Below, one piece after another: positions 17,570 to 25,284 of a stretch of 41,611 nt of DNA. A program made the position numbers and the translations under genes. Numbering within the stretch: the first letter of the stretch is position 1; every line of letters starts with the position of its first letter. The DNA lies in contig DLBE01000024.1 in the NCBI GenBank assembly GCA_002494205.1, forward strand, positions 1 through 41,611, given 5' to 3'. The notes under the pieces are model-generated. The model was not told where the DNA came from. It searched no databases and saw nothing but the letters and a program-made list of their open reading frames with translations. This DNA is from Caryophanales bacterium UBA7029. Its GTDB lineage: Bacteria > Bacillota_I > Bacilli_A > RFN20 > CAG-826.

Positions 17570-19399
17570 CTATTTGTTTCCTCCTATTCTGTTTTGTGAA
17601 TAGTAAACTTCTTGATAAATCTTATTGGTTTTGATGAGTTCATCATGAGTTCCTATTGCGTTTATTTCACCATTATCCATAATGATAATTTTATCTGCAT
17701 CTTCAATAGAAGATATACGTTGCGCAACAACAATTTTTGTCATCTTTGGTAAATCTTCTTTGAGACCTTTTCTAATTAATTTATCTGTTCTTGTATCTAC
17801 AGCGGATGTTGAGTCGTCAAGAATCATGATTTTTGGATGTTTTAAAATAGCACGCGCAATACAAAGTCTTTGTTTTTGGCCACCAGAGAAGTTTGTACCG
17901 CCTTGCTCAACAACTGAATTGAAACCTGATTCTTTAGATTTAACGATGTCGTAACATTGAGCAATTTCGCATGCACGTGCCATCTCTTCTTCGGTAGCAC
18001 TTTCATTACCCCATTTAAGATTTGATGCTATTGTTCCAGAGAATAAAACATTCTTTTGAAGAACAACTGCAACGTTGTCTCTTAATACTTTTAAGTCGTA
18101 TTCTTTGACGTTATGATCGCCAACAAGAACCTCACCTTCGCTGACATCATAAAGTCTAGAAATGAGGTTTACAAAACTTGTTTTTCCAGAACCGGTTGAG
18201 CCCAAAACACCCACAAATTCCCCGGATTTTATGGTTAAATCGATATTTTTGAGGGCGTAATTTTCGGCAGATTCTTTATATTTAAAATTGACGCTTTTAA
18301 AGGTGATGTCACCATTAGAAACTTCAAGGAGTGGGTTTTCTGGATTTTTAATTGTCGGCTCTTCAAGTAAAACTTCGCCAACACGTTTAACTGATTCAAG
18401 AGAAATGATGAGCATGACTGAAATCATTGAAATCATCATAATGTTCATTAAAATTTGAATGCCGTATGTGAGTAACGCTGAAATTTGACCAATTTCGATT
18501 GATGCCCAATAACCAGTGCTCGCGTGTGACTTCCAATAAATTAATGAACCAACGCTCAAAACTAATATGTTAGACATATGAATGGTGGTGTTGATTAATG
18601 GGTTTGTTAAAGCAACAATTTTTTCGGCTTTAATAAAGTCACCAGACATATTGTTAGACGCTGTATTGAATTTTTGCTTTTCAAAGTCTTCACGGACATA
18701 GGATTTAACAACGCGGATGCCAGAAACGTTTTCTTGAACTGATTCGTTTAACTTATCATAGCGTTTGAAAACTCTTGTGAAAATTTTCATTGCGTGTTTT
18801 GCAATCATAAATAGTCCAAAACCAACAACCGGAATTAAAACAACAAAGATAAGAGCCATAACTCCACCTGTTATGAAAGCCATAACTGCAGAGAAAATCA
18901 TCATAAGTGGTGCCCTAACAACAATTCGGATGAGCATTTGGAACGCCATTTGAATTTGGTTGATATCTGTTGTAGTTCTTGTAACAAGTGATGAAGATGA
19001 GAATTTATCAATGTTTGAGAATGAGAAGGATTGGATCTTTTTGAAGATGTCTGATCTGAGGTTTGTAGCAAGACCAACTGAGGCCTTTGCACCATAAATT
19101 CCCCCGAAAATCCCGCAAATTATTGATAAAACAACAATTCCAACAAGCGTTAAAATTAAACCTAAAATAGAAACATTGAAGTTCATATTAAGATTCTGAT
19201 TGATGTAGGGAATTGAGGTTAGTATATCGAACTTGATTCCCGTCTTAACTGCATTATTAACTGAGTCAATAAGCATAGACATTGTGAAAGGCATAATACA
19301 TTCTAAAAGAGCCTCGCCAATCATAAAAAGTGGAGTAATTAATGCATACTTCTTATATTGTCTGATACTTTTTAGAATTAACTTAACTTTCTTCCACAT
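17570..19399 (-). CDS. Heterodimeric ABC exporter subunit with degenerate ATP site
   Basis: A 609-residue partner of the gene at 15590. The six-helix membrane domain is at about 15-315. The ATPase has Walker A GSTGSGKTS and an intact signature FSGGQKQR, but Walker B is IMILDDSTSAVD (Asp where the catalytic Glu should be) and the H-loop His is Gln (VAQRISS). Known heterodimeric exporters pair such a subunit with one that has a defective signature, exactly as seen here. No Shine-Dalgarno precedes the ATG; the gap to the upstream ATP-grasp gene is 56 bases. Confidence 0.93.
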   Translation of the reverse strand: MWKKVKLILKSIRQYKKYALITPLFMIGEALLECIMPFTMSMLIDSVNNAVKTGIKFDILTSIPYINQNLNMNFNVSILGLILTLVGIVVLSIICGIFGGIYGAKASVGLATNLRSDIFKKIQSFSFSNIDKFSSSSLVTRTTTDINQIQMAFQMLIRIVVRAPLMMIFSAVMAFITGGVMALIFVVLIPVVGFGLFMIAKHAMKIFTRVFKRYDKLNESVQENVSGIRVVKSYVREDFEKQKFNTASNNMSGDFIKAEKIVALTNPLINTTIHMSNILVLSVGSLIYWKSHASTGYWASIEIGQISALLTYGIQILMNIMMISMISVMLIISLESVKRVGEVLLEEPTIKNPENPLLEVSNGDITFKSVNFKYKESAENYALKNIDLTIKSGEFVGVLGSTGSGKTSFVNLISRLYDVSEGEVLVGDHNVKEYDLKVLRDNVAVVLQKNVLFSGTIASNLKWGNESATEEEMARACEIAQCYDIVKSKESGFNSVVEQGGTNFSGGQKQRLCIARAILKHPKIMILDDSTSAVDTRTDKLIRKGLKEDLPKMTKIVVAQRISSIEDADKIIIMDNGEINAIGTHDELIKTNKIYQEVYYSQNRIGGNK

Positions 19400-19455
19400 A
19401 GTTTTAGTCGCAAAAAATATTTTAATATTTATTAAATAAATAGCAACAAAAAACC

Positions 19456-20640
19456 TTAGTTAAGAACGTATGAGAGGAATTGTTTTATGGTTTCTTTATC
19501 GTTTTCGAACACAAACATAAAGAACTCATCCCCCATAGCTTGTCTAAAACTTTCTGGATAAAAGCCATGGTCTTTGAGGTTGTCTTTATATTTATTCATT
19601 ATGTCTTCGCTCGAGTGCGTATATTTAATTCCGAATTTTCTATTAATTGAGTAAGAAATTTTGTTCGTTTCGTTATCTAAATGGCAAACATTATCAACAA
19701 TCATTGAAGCATAAGCTTCATAATAGTCAGTTTTTGCCACTAAATTGAGGAGTTCAGGTGTTTCTCCTCCAGGTGATCTCAAGTTAATTTCAAGTCCAAC
19801 AATTTCGCCTTTCTTTGCAAAGCCCGGTTTGTCTGAATTGAGCTTGAATAGTTCGGTGTGGAAACATCTAGATTGAACATTGAATGCTTTAATAATTCTT
19901 TCGCCCATTTGTCTATAGGTTTTTGGCATTTTTGATTCTGCAAAATAAAATACATCTAAGTTTTTAGAAACAACTTCTGCAATAGGTGTAGGGAAAGTTT
20001 CTTTAAAAGCCACAACAACTTCGGCATCTTTGTTTGAAATGCCGTCGAATGTGACAATACTTCCGTCTAAGAACTCTTCCATAATGTATTGTTCATTTGG
20101 TTTTACTTTATGAAAGTGTTTCAATTCTTCTTCGTTTCTAATTTTAAATGTATCGGCAGCGCCTACGCCTGAATCTGGTTTAGCAAAAACTGGGTAACCT
20201 ACTTGTTTAACAAATTTAAGACTTTCTTCAAATGAAGAAACAAGAATATATCTAGCAGTCTTTACGCCTGCTTCATTAAAATATTTTTTCATTCCTGATT
20301 TGGATTGATAATCAGCAAGTTCTTTAGGGCGATATCCACCTTTAATGTTGAACCATTCACGGTAGATCGCGTCGTTTTTCATCCAATATTCATTGTTGGA
20401 TTCAATATAATCAATTTGACCGTATTTATTCTTTAAATAATCAATTGTTTTAATCATCCAGTCTCTATTGTTCAAATTAGAGACATAACAATATTCAGTT
20501 AAATTATTCTTTAATTCGTCATTAAGTGTTTCGAATTTTTCATCTCCAATGCCTAAAACATTTATCCCTTTTGCTTTAAGTTCTTTAACAAAATGAGAAT
20601 AGATTCTTGGAAAATTTGGAGATATAAAAATGTAATTCAT
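19456..20640 (-). CDS. ATP-grasp ligase of unknown substrate
   Basis: A 394-residue ATP-grasp enzyme, which would join a carboxylate to an amine or similar group through an acyl phosphate. The N-terminal domain is Rossmann-like (MNYIFISPNFPRIYSHFVKE). The ATP-grasp core has GYPVFAKPDSGVGAADTFKI, the adenine-site EQYIMEEFLDGS, and metal-site GLEINLRSPGGETPEL. The closing domain (about 300-394) is family-specific. It lies at the head of the minus-strand unit and diverges from a second ATP-grasp gene at 20713. Substrate cannot be assigned; dipeptide or cofactor ligases of the carbamoyl-phosphate-synthase-like branch are the nearest type. Confidence 0.85.
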   Translation of the reverse strand: MNYIFISPNFPRIYSHFVKELKAKGINVLGIGDEKFETLNDELKNNLTEYCYVSNLNNRDWMIKTIDYLKNKYGQIDYIESNNEYWMKNDAIYREWFNIKGGYRPKELADYQSKSGMKKYFNEAGVKTARYILVSSFEESLKFVKQVGYPVFAKPDSGVGAADTFKIRNEEELKHFHKVKPNEQYIMEEFLDGSIVTFDGISNKDAEVVVAFKETFPTPIAEVVSKNLDVFYFAESKMPKTYRQMGERIIKAFNVQSRCFHTELFKLNSDKPGFAKKGEIVGLEINLRSPGGETPELLNLVAKTDYYEAYASMIVDNVCHLDNETNKISYSINRKFGIKYTHSSEDIMNKYKDNLKDHGFYPESFRQAMGDEFFMFVFENDKETIKQFLSYVLN

Positions 20641-20649
20641 CTTTGGAGA

Positions 20650-20677
20650 ATTATAGTATTTTAAATATTTATTTCAA
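20650..20677 (-). promoter_or_regulatory. Promoter of the minus-strand ATP-grasp gene, near-leaderless
   Basis: On the minus strand: TTGAAA (20677-20672), 16 bases, TATAAT (20655-20650), then 9 bases to the ATG at 20640. The predicted leader is about 3 bases. Its -35 bases are shared with the promoter on the other strand. Confidence 0.6.
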
Positions 20678-20701
20678 ATACTTTCTATTATGAATTATAA
20701 T
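20673..20701 (+). promoter_or_regulatory. Promoter of the plus-strand ATP-grasp gene, near-leaderless
   Basis: TTCAAA (20673-20678), 17 bases, TATAAT (20696-20701), then 11 bases to the ATG at 20713, giving a predicted leader of about 5 bases. No Shine-Dalgarno is present. The -35 overlaps the -35 of the divergent gene by five bases. Confidence 0.6.
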
Positions 20702-20712
20702 TAAGCAATCTT

Positions 20713-21582
20713 ATGAAAAAGGTTTTGATTGTAATAAATGGCTACGGCCTAGCAGGTGGAATTCAACACCAAGTTAAACGCTTAAAAGAAGAGTTTTCGA
20801 AACGTGGTGTCGAAGTTGAAATAATCAAAAATACCCAGGTTTTTGCATATATTTTCGAAGGAAACATCAAAATTTCATTACCAAAATACGACTTTGTTTT
20901 ATACCTTGATAAAGATAGATATGTTGCTGAATTATTAGAGAAAGCTGGCTACAAATTGTTTAATTCAATCGATTCAATAATTAAATGCGATGACAAAATG
21001 CTCACTCACATTTGTTTAGCGAATGAAGGAATTAAAATGCCAACATCAATTTCTTCAACTTTGTGCTACACAGACAACGGAAATCGCGATTACCTTAAAC
21101 CAGTCATTGAGAAAATTGGTCTTCCGATGATTGTAAAAGAAAACTATGGCTCATTAGGCAAACAAGTTTATTTTGCAGAGAACTATAACGAGTTATTAGA
21201 GATTGAAAATAGACTAATTCATGTCCCTCACATCTTCCAAGAGTTTATTTCTTCATCAAAAGGTAAAGATTACCGCATTATTGTTATTGGTGGAAAAGTT
21301 GTGGCCTACATGAAGAGAGAAAATCCAAATTCTTATCTTTCAAATTTAGCAACAGGGGGAAGTGCCTCAAAAGTAAAATTGCCAGGAAAATACCTAAAAA
21401 TTGCGGAGAAATGTGCCCATATTTTAGGTTTAGATTACTGTGGAGTCGATATTTTAGAAGGTCCAAACGGAGAACCGATTGTATCCGAAGTAAACTCTAA
21501 TGCTTTCTATGAAGGAATTGAAAAAACAACCGGCGTTAATGTTGCTGGTTGTTATGTAGATTATTTGCTAAATAAGAATTAA
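20713..21582 (+). CDS. RimK-like ATP-grasp ligase
   Basis: A 289-residue protein of the RimK/LysX type, which add amino acids to carboxyl groups of proteins or small peptides. Seen: GLPMIVKENYGSLGKQVYFA (ATP-binding Lys and flexible loop), FQEFISSSKGKDYRIIVIGG (the adenine site and RimK-like DYR motif), MKRENPNSYLSNLATGGSAS, and the metal-binding VDILEGPNGEPIVSEVNSNAF. This order matches the RimK family closely. It converges with the DJ-1 gene with no bases between their stops. The acceptor substrate is unknown. Confidence 0.85.
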   Translation: MKKVLIVINGYGLAGGIQHQVKRLKEEFSKRGVEVEIIKNTQVFAYIFEGNIKISLPKYDFVLYLDKDRYVAELLEKAGYKLFNSIDSIIKCDDKMLTHICLANEGIKMPTSISSTLCYTDNGNRDYLKPVIEKIGLPMIVKENYGSLGKQVYFAENYNELLEIENRLIHVPHIFQEFISSSKGKDYRIIVIGGKVVAYMKRENPNSYLSNLATGGSASKVKLPGKYLKIAEKCAHILGLDYCGVDILEGPNGEPIVSEVNSNAFYEGIEKTTGVNVAGCYVDYLLNKN

Positions 21583-22137
21583 CTATTTACAAGTTAGACC
21601 TTTAAGTCCATTGAGGACTTTTTCTTTTACTTCTGAGCCAACCAAATAATCAATAATTTCAAGAGCAAAAGGGATTGAGTATTGCATTGATCTTGCGGTG
21701 ATAATATTGCCGTCTCTTTCGACCTCTTTTCCTGTAAAATTACCGGAAATTCCTTCATTAAATCCTGCAAAACAGGTGAATTTCTTATTTTCTAAATAGC
21801 CATATTGACCAAGTACAGATGGTGCTGCACAAATAGCGCAAATAAGTTTGTTATGAAGTAAAAAATAATCAAGGTATGCTTTTAAAAATTCGCATTCCTT
21901 TAAATTTTTAGTGCCTCTTCCTCCGCCTGGAAGAATAATGAAGTCATATGGCTCAAGATCAAACATCAGTTTTAATAGGGCATCTGCTAAAATATGGAGC
22001 CCAAAACTACTTTCTACCTCTAATCTATCTGTTATTGAGCAAGTTTTAACTTCAAAACCCGCTCTCATAAGTACGTCTCTTGTTGTTAAAGCTTCTGTGT
22101 CTTCAAACCCGTCTGCTAAAATCATTAATCCTCTCAT
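21583..22137 (-). CDS. DJ-1/PfpI family protein
   Basis: A 184-residue DJ-1-type protein, related to ThiJ/YajL. The reactive Cys is in ICAICAAPSVLGQYG (around residue 102), with the helper Glu in ADGFEDTEALTTRDVLMRAG and IILPGGGRGTKNL before it. Family members act as chaperones, oxidative-stress sensors or repair enzymes for damaged thiols and nucleotides; which applies cannot be told. GAGG lies 7 bases before the ATG. The gene diverges from the lipoprotein gene at 22174. Confidence 0.9.
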   Translation of the reverse strand: MRGLMILADGFEDTEALTTRDVLMRAGFEVKTCSITDRLEVESSFGLHILADALLKLMFDLEPYDFIILPGGGRGTKNLKECEFLKAYLDYFLLHNKLICAICAAPSVLGQYGYLENKKFTCFAGFNEGISGNFTGKEVERDGNIITARSMQYSIPFALEIIDYLVGSEVKEKVLNGLKGLTCK

Positions 22138-22157
22138 ATGTATACCTCTATCAAATA

Positions 22158-22166
22158 TGATATACT
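22158..22166 (+). promoter_or_regulatory. Extended -10 promoter, leaderless, of the small lipoprotein gene
   Basis: TGATATACT is a TGn-extended -10 (TATACT at 22161-22166). The predicted start is at 22173, 1 base before the ATG at 22174. There is no good -35 and no Shine-Dalgarno. Confidence 0.45.
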
Positions 22167-22173
22167 TAAAAGC

Positions 22174-22827
22174 ATGAAAAAGAAGATTTTGTTACTCCCA
22201 TTATTATCCATCGCGCTTGTTGGTTGTTCTTTTGAAGATTTGATGTTTTGGAAAAAGAAAGACAACGAACAGAGCGAGAAGGAAAAGGAACAAGAACAAG
22301 AACAAACTCAAGACGAACCAAAAAATTATAAAACCCTGACAATTGAAACTTTCGGTGATGGTTTAGACGAATTTTTGAATGATGCCGGTCATGTTTCTGA
22401 CTGCTTAGACGAATTTACGAATTATCTTAAAAATCAATCAACAGCTAATCTAATTACCAGTGTTGCAATTGAAAATTTGCATGGTAGAGAATGGGATGAC
22501 AATTTATATTTGCAATTTGGTTCCGGACAACAAGCAATTGGATCTTTAGACATTAACTTTGCCAATAAAGTTTATAAGGTAGATGCAAAAGTTTTATGCT
22601 ACTCAAAAACCTTTATTCCGGGTGGGCAAACTGAACCTATCACAAATGTTGATAGTTGGTCTCATTTTTCTATTAATGGAAAAGATAACGCACTTAGCTA
22701 CGACGAATCTAGAGGAATAGAAGTTTTTACATTTAGCAATGATATAAGTACAGGTACAAACACCGTTACGCTAGCATCATCAATGGGACGTGTATTGATG
22801 AAAGAATTTACTATTTATTACTTATAA
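22174..22827 (+). CDS. Small lipoprotein sharing its N-terminus with the Big2 lipoprotein
   Basis: 217 residues if started at the ATG at 22174, which gives a proper lipoprotein signal MKKKILLLPLLSIALVGC; the in-frame ATG at 22138 would put charged residues ahead of it. After the Cys comes EDLMFWKKKDNEQ, nearly identical to the Big2 lipoprotein at 15579, then a Glu/Gln/Lys linker. The mature domain (about 55-217) is beta-rich (SVAIENLHGREWDDNLYLQF, GRVLMKEFTIYYL) and resembles carbohydrate-binding-like or jelly-roll domains only in general look. Function unknown. A 58-residue ORF starts 3 bases after its stop. Confidence 0.75.
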   Translation: MKKKILLLPLLSIALVGCSFEDLMFWKKKDNEQSEKEKEQEQEQTQDEPKNYKTLTIETFGDGLDEFLNDAGHVSDCLDEFTNYLKNQSTANLITSVAIENLHGREWDDNLYLQFGSGQQAIGSLDINFANKVYKVDAKVLCYSKTFIPGGQTEPITNVDSWSHFSINGKDNALSYDESRGIEVFTFSNDISTGTNTVTLASSMGRVLMKEFTIYYL

Positions 22828-22830
22828 AAA

Positions 22831-23007
22831 ATGAAATTAACTGACGATCAAATTAGGTCAATTATGACAAAGGAATCTAAGTCGAAAACATTGCTTATAG
22901 ATTCAAAAAACGCAGGAAAAACCATAGAATTTTACGAAAAAGACGGCTGGAAACTTGTAAAGCAAAGTGAAGTAAACGGCAGAACCAAATTGACTTTCAT
23001 TAAGTAA
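22831..23007 (+). CDS. Short ORF of 58 residues, unknown
   Basis: ATG at 22831 to TAA at 23007, just 3 bases after the lipoprotein stop, so probably in the same transcript. It reads MKLTDDQIRSIMTKES at the start and ends GRTKLTFIK, with an alternating hydrophobic pattern (TIEFYEKDGWKLVKQ) that looks like two beta strands and a basic tail. The codon use resembles its neighbours and there is a terminator right after. No Shine-Dalgarno is present, so it would rely on coupling. No family recognised. Confidence 0.5.
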   Translation: MKLTDDQIRSIMTKESKSKTLLIDSKNAGKTIEFYEKDGWKLVKQSEVNGRTKLTFIK

Positions 23008-23010
23008 GTC

Positions 23011-23031
23011 AAAGAGGCAATGCCTTTTTTC
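23011..23031 (+). terminator. Probable terminator after the 58-residue ORF
   Basis: A short stem, AGGC/GCCT with loop AAT, extended by weak A-T and G-T pairs, runs into six T residues. Confidence 0.6.
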
Positions 23032-23061
23032 TTTACAAAGTAGCCTTGAATAATTTATATT
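23032..23061 (+). promoter_or_regulatory. Promoter of the NifU-like/GGGtGRT pair
   Basis: TTTACA (23032-23037), 18 bases, TATATT (23056-23061). The predicted start leaves about 26 bases of leader containing AGGAGG at 23080-23085, so this unit is led in the normal way. Confidence 0.5.
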
Positions 23062-23093
23062 ATTTGTGTTCGCATTTTAGGAGGACATATTGA

Positions 23094-23786
23094 ATGCAAT
23101 ATACAAAAGATGTTGAAAATATGTGCAAAGTTAATTGTGGCGCCTCTCACGGATGTGCTCCGATTCCTGAGGAAGGAAAATGGGTCTATTCGAGAAAGAT
23201 TGAAGATATTAGTGGTTTTACCCACGGTATCGGATGGTGTGCTCCACAACAAGGTGCATGTAAAATTACCTTAAACGTTAAAAAAGGAATTATCGAAGAA
23301 GCTTTAATTGAAACAATCGGTTGTTCTGGTATGACACACTCAGCTGCTATGGCTAGCGAAGCTATTGTTGGTAAAACTGTTCTTGAAGCATGTAATACTG
23401 ACTTAGTTTGTGACGCTATCAACACAGCTATGAGAGAATTGTTCTTACAAATTATCTATGGTCGTACACAATCAGCTTTCTCAGAAAACGGATTAGCTGT
23501 TGGTGCAGGTCTTGAAGACTTAGGTAAAGGACTCCGTTCACAAGTTGGAACTCTTTACGCAACAAAAGAAAAAGGTCCACGTTACCTTGAATTAACCGAA
23601 GGTTACATTACTTCTATGGCTTTAGATGAAAATAATGAAATCTGTGGTTATCAATATCTTTCACTTGGTAAATTCACTGACTTCTTAAAGAAGGGTGATA
23701 GCCCAGAAGTCGCCTTAGAAAAGGCAAAAGGCCAATATGGTCGTTATAACGATGGTGTCAAGTTCATTGACCCACGTAAGGAATAG
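23094..23786 (+). CDS. NifU-like iron-sulfur scaffold-type protein paired with GGGtGRT
   Basis: A 230-residue protein with the fold of the NifU/IscU N-terminal scaffold. The conserved stretch is IETIGCSGMTHSAAMASEAIVGKTVLEA (residues about 78-105), which resembles the NifU GC(S/A)A..SSS region. The N-terminus is Cys-rich (MCKVNCGASHGCAP) and there is another Cys pair in WCAPQQGAC. It is much longer than ordinary IscU and has a C-terminal domain of its own. AGGAGG precedes the ATG. It is followed after 12 bases by the GGGtGRT gene, an arrangement I recall as common in anaerobic Firmicutes; the function of the pair is not known to me. Confidence 0.8.
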   Translation: MQYTKDVENMCKVNCGASHGCAPIPEEGKWVYSRKIEDISGFTHGIGWCAPQQGACKITLNVKKGIIEEALIETIGCSGMTHSAAMASEAIVGKTVLEACNTDLVCDAINTAMRELFLQIIYGRTQSAFSENGLAVGAGLEDLGKGLRSQVGTLYATKEKGPRYLELTEGYITSMALDENNEICGYQYLSLGKFTDFLKKGDSPEVALEKAKGQYGRYNDGVKFIDPRKE

Positions 23787-23798
23787 GAGGCAAGAACA

Positions 23799-24803
23799 AT
23801 GGCTTTATTTGAAGGTTATGAAAGAAGAATCGCTCAAATCAATAAATGCTTAAACGAGAATGGTATTGCCTCAATCGAAGAAGCAGAAAAGATTTGTAAA
23901 GACAAAGGCTTAGATGTTTACCAAATGGTAAAAGATATCCAAGTTATTTGTTTCGAAAATGCATGCTGGGCATACACTGTTGGTGCAGCCTTAGCAATTA
24001 AAAACAAAGCAAAAGATGCTGCAGAAGCAGCTAAATGGATTGGTGTTGGTTTACAATCATTCTGTATCCCAGGATCAGTCGCTGATGATAGAAAAGTTGG
24101 CTTAGGCCACGGTAACTTAGGTGCAATGTTACTTTCTGAAGAAACCAAATGCTTTGCATTCTTAGCAGGTCACGAATCATTCGCCGCTGCTGAAGGTGCT
24201 ATTGGTATTGCAAAGAAAGCAAACAAAGTCCGTAAAGAACCATTAAGAGTTATCTTAAACGGTTTAGGAAAAGATGCAGCTAAGATCATCGCAAGAGTAA
24301 ATGGATTTACCCATGTTGAAACTCAATTTGACTATTTCACTGGTAAAGTTAAGATTGTTAAAGAAACCAAATACGGCAACAATCCAGATAGATTAGCAGT
24401 TCGTTGCTATGGCGCAGATGATGTCCGTGAAGGTGTTGCAATTATGCATCTTGAAGGCGTTGATGTTTCTATTACTGGTAACTCAACCAACCCAACCAGA
24501 TTCCAACACCCAGTCGCAGGTACATACAAGAAAGAATGCATTGAACAAGGTAAGAAATACTTCTCAGTCGCATCTGGTGGTGGTACCGGTCGTACACTTC
24601 ACCCAGACAACATGGCAGCAGGTCCAGCTTCATATGGTATGACAGATACAATGGGTCGTATGCACTCTGATGCTCAATTCGCAGGATCAAGCTCAGTACC
24701 AGCACACGTTGAAATGATGGGCTTAATAGGTATGGGTAACAACCCAATGGTTGGCGCTACAGTCGCAGTTGCTGTCTCTGTCGCTCAAGCATTAGCAAAA
24801 TAA
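23799..24803 (+). CDS. GGGtGRT family protein
   Basis: A 334-residue protein of the family named after its motif, here SVASGGGTGRTLHPDN (around residues 255-270), followed by AAGPASYGMTDTMGRMHSDAQFAGSS. Other conserved parts are FCIPGSVADDRKVGLGHGNL and the Ala-rich C-terminus. The family has no established biochemical role; the adjacent NifU-like protein suggests an iron-sulfur or radical-related function (inference). AGGAGG sits before the ATG. A degraded copy of its 3' end lies about 400 bases downstream. Confidence 0.85.
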   Translation: MALFEGYERRIAQINKCLNENGIASIEEAEKICKDKGLDVYQMVKDIQVICFENACWAYTVGAALAIKNKAKDAAEAAKWIGVGLQSFCIPGSVADDRKVGLGHGNLGAMLLSEETKCFAFLAGHESFAAAEGAIGIAKKANKVRKEPLRVILNGLGKDAAKIIARVNGFTHVETQFDYFTGKVKIVKETKYGNNPDRLAVRCYGADDVREGVAIMHLEGVDVSITGNSTNPTRFQHPVAGTYKKECIEQGKKYFSVASGGGTGRTLHPDNMAAGPASYGMTDTMGRMHSDAQFAGSSSVPAHVEMMGLIGMGNNPMVGATVAVAVSVAQALAK

Positions 24804-24822
24804 TTAAATCTGTGATTTAATA

Positions 24823-24847
24823 AGACACTCGAAAGGGTGTCTTTTTT
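24823..24847 (+). terminator. Terminator after the GGGtGRT gene
   Basis: An eight-pair stem, AGACACTC/GGGTGTCT, closes a GAAA tetraloop and is followed by T residues. A separate perfect palindrome (TTAAATC, TGT, GATTTAA; 24804-24820) lies between the stop codon and this stem. Confidence 0.88.
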
Positions 24848-24910
24848 CTAACACTCATAGAGTGCAAGTGCTTGACTCTCTCTTTAGAATTAAAAAAGAG
24901 GAGGATCTTT

Positions 24911-25126
24911 ATGGTTTGTCCACATTGCAATAGTGAGAATGTTCAAGTAAATACAACGACCTATAATAAAAGTCAGAGTAGATCTTTCTTATGGAACTTG
25001 ATAATGAAAGTGATTACAAGCGGACTCTGGTTAATTTGGATGCTTGTAAGAAAAAAGAAAGAAGTGCTTGTGACACAAACAACTGCTGTTTGCCAAAACT
25101 GTGGTTATAGTTGGAAAATTAAATAA
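24911..25126 (+). CDS. Small membrane protein with zinc-ribbon halves on either side of a helix
   Basis: 71 residues, started at the ATG at 24911 because GAGGAGG lies just upstream; the longer in-frame start would leave the site unused. The N-terminus is MVCPHCNSENVQV, the C-terminus VCQNCGYSWKIK, and between them (about 26-46) is a hydrophobic stretch with two Trp (FLWNLIMKVITSGLWLIWML) then RKKK. The two CxxC pairs could form one zinc site if the helix is a hairpin or lies along the membrane. Proteins with this plan are common as small hypothetical genes in Firmicutes. Function unknown. It sits between the GGGtGRT gene and a decayed copy of that gene's end. Confidence 0.7.
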   Translation: MVCPHCNSENVQVNTTTYNKSQSRSFLWNLIMKVITSGLWLIWMLVRKKKEVLVTQTTAVCQNCGYSWKIK

Positions 25127-25202
25127 ATATTTAATTAATTATAAAGAAATTATTATAAATTCTTTGTAAAGATTTATTATTTTTAAAATAATCTAATTGC
25201 CA

Positions 25203-25270
25203 TTAATAGCGAGTAACAACCTAGTGGTTGGTGTAACAGTCTGTTGCTCAAGAATTAGCAAAATAATTAA
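25203..25270 (+). pseudogene. Degraded copy of the 3' end of the GGGtGRT gene
   Basis: The stretch aligns with 24723-24810. Shared blocks include TTAATAG, TAACAACC, TGGTTGG, ACAGTC, GCTCAAG and ATTAGCAAAATAATTAA, the last covering the parent stop codon. Relative to the parent it has lost 3 bases near 25210 and 14 bases after ACAGTC, and has scattered substitutions, so the frame is broken. No promoter or start serves it. The copy marks a past duplication or an insertion that split a tandem repeat, with the zinc-ribbon gene lying between. Confidence 0.85.
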
Positions 25271-25284
25271 TTTAATTTAAATTT

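Noticed and set aside
23799..24803. First thought to be an L-serine dehydratase subunit from its Ala/Gly-rich C-terminus
   Set aside because: The ASGGGTGRTLHPDN motif and the NifU-like neighbour place it in the GGGtGRT family.
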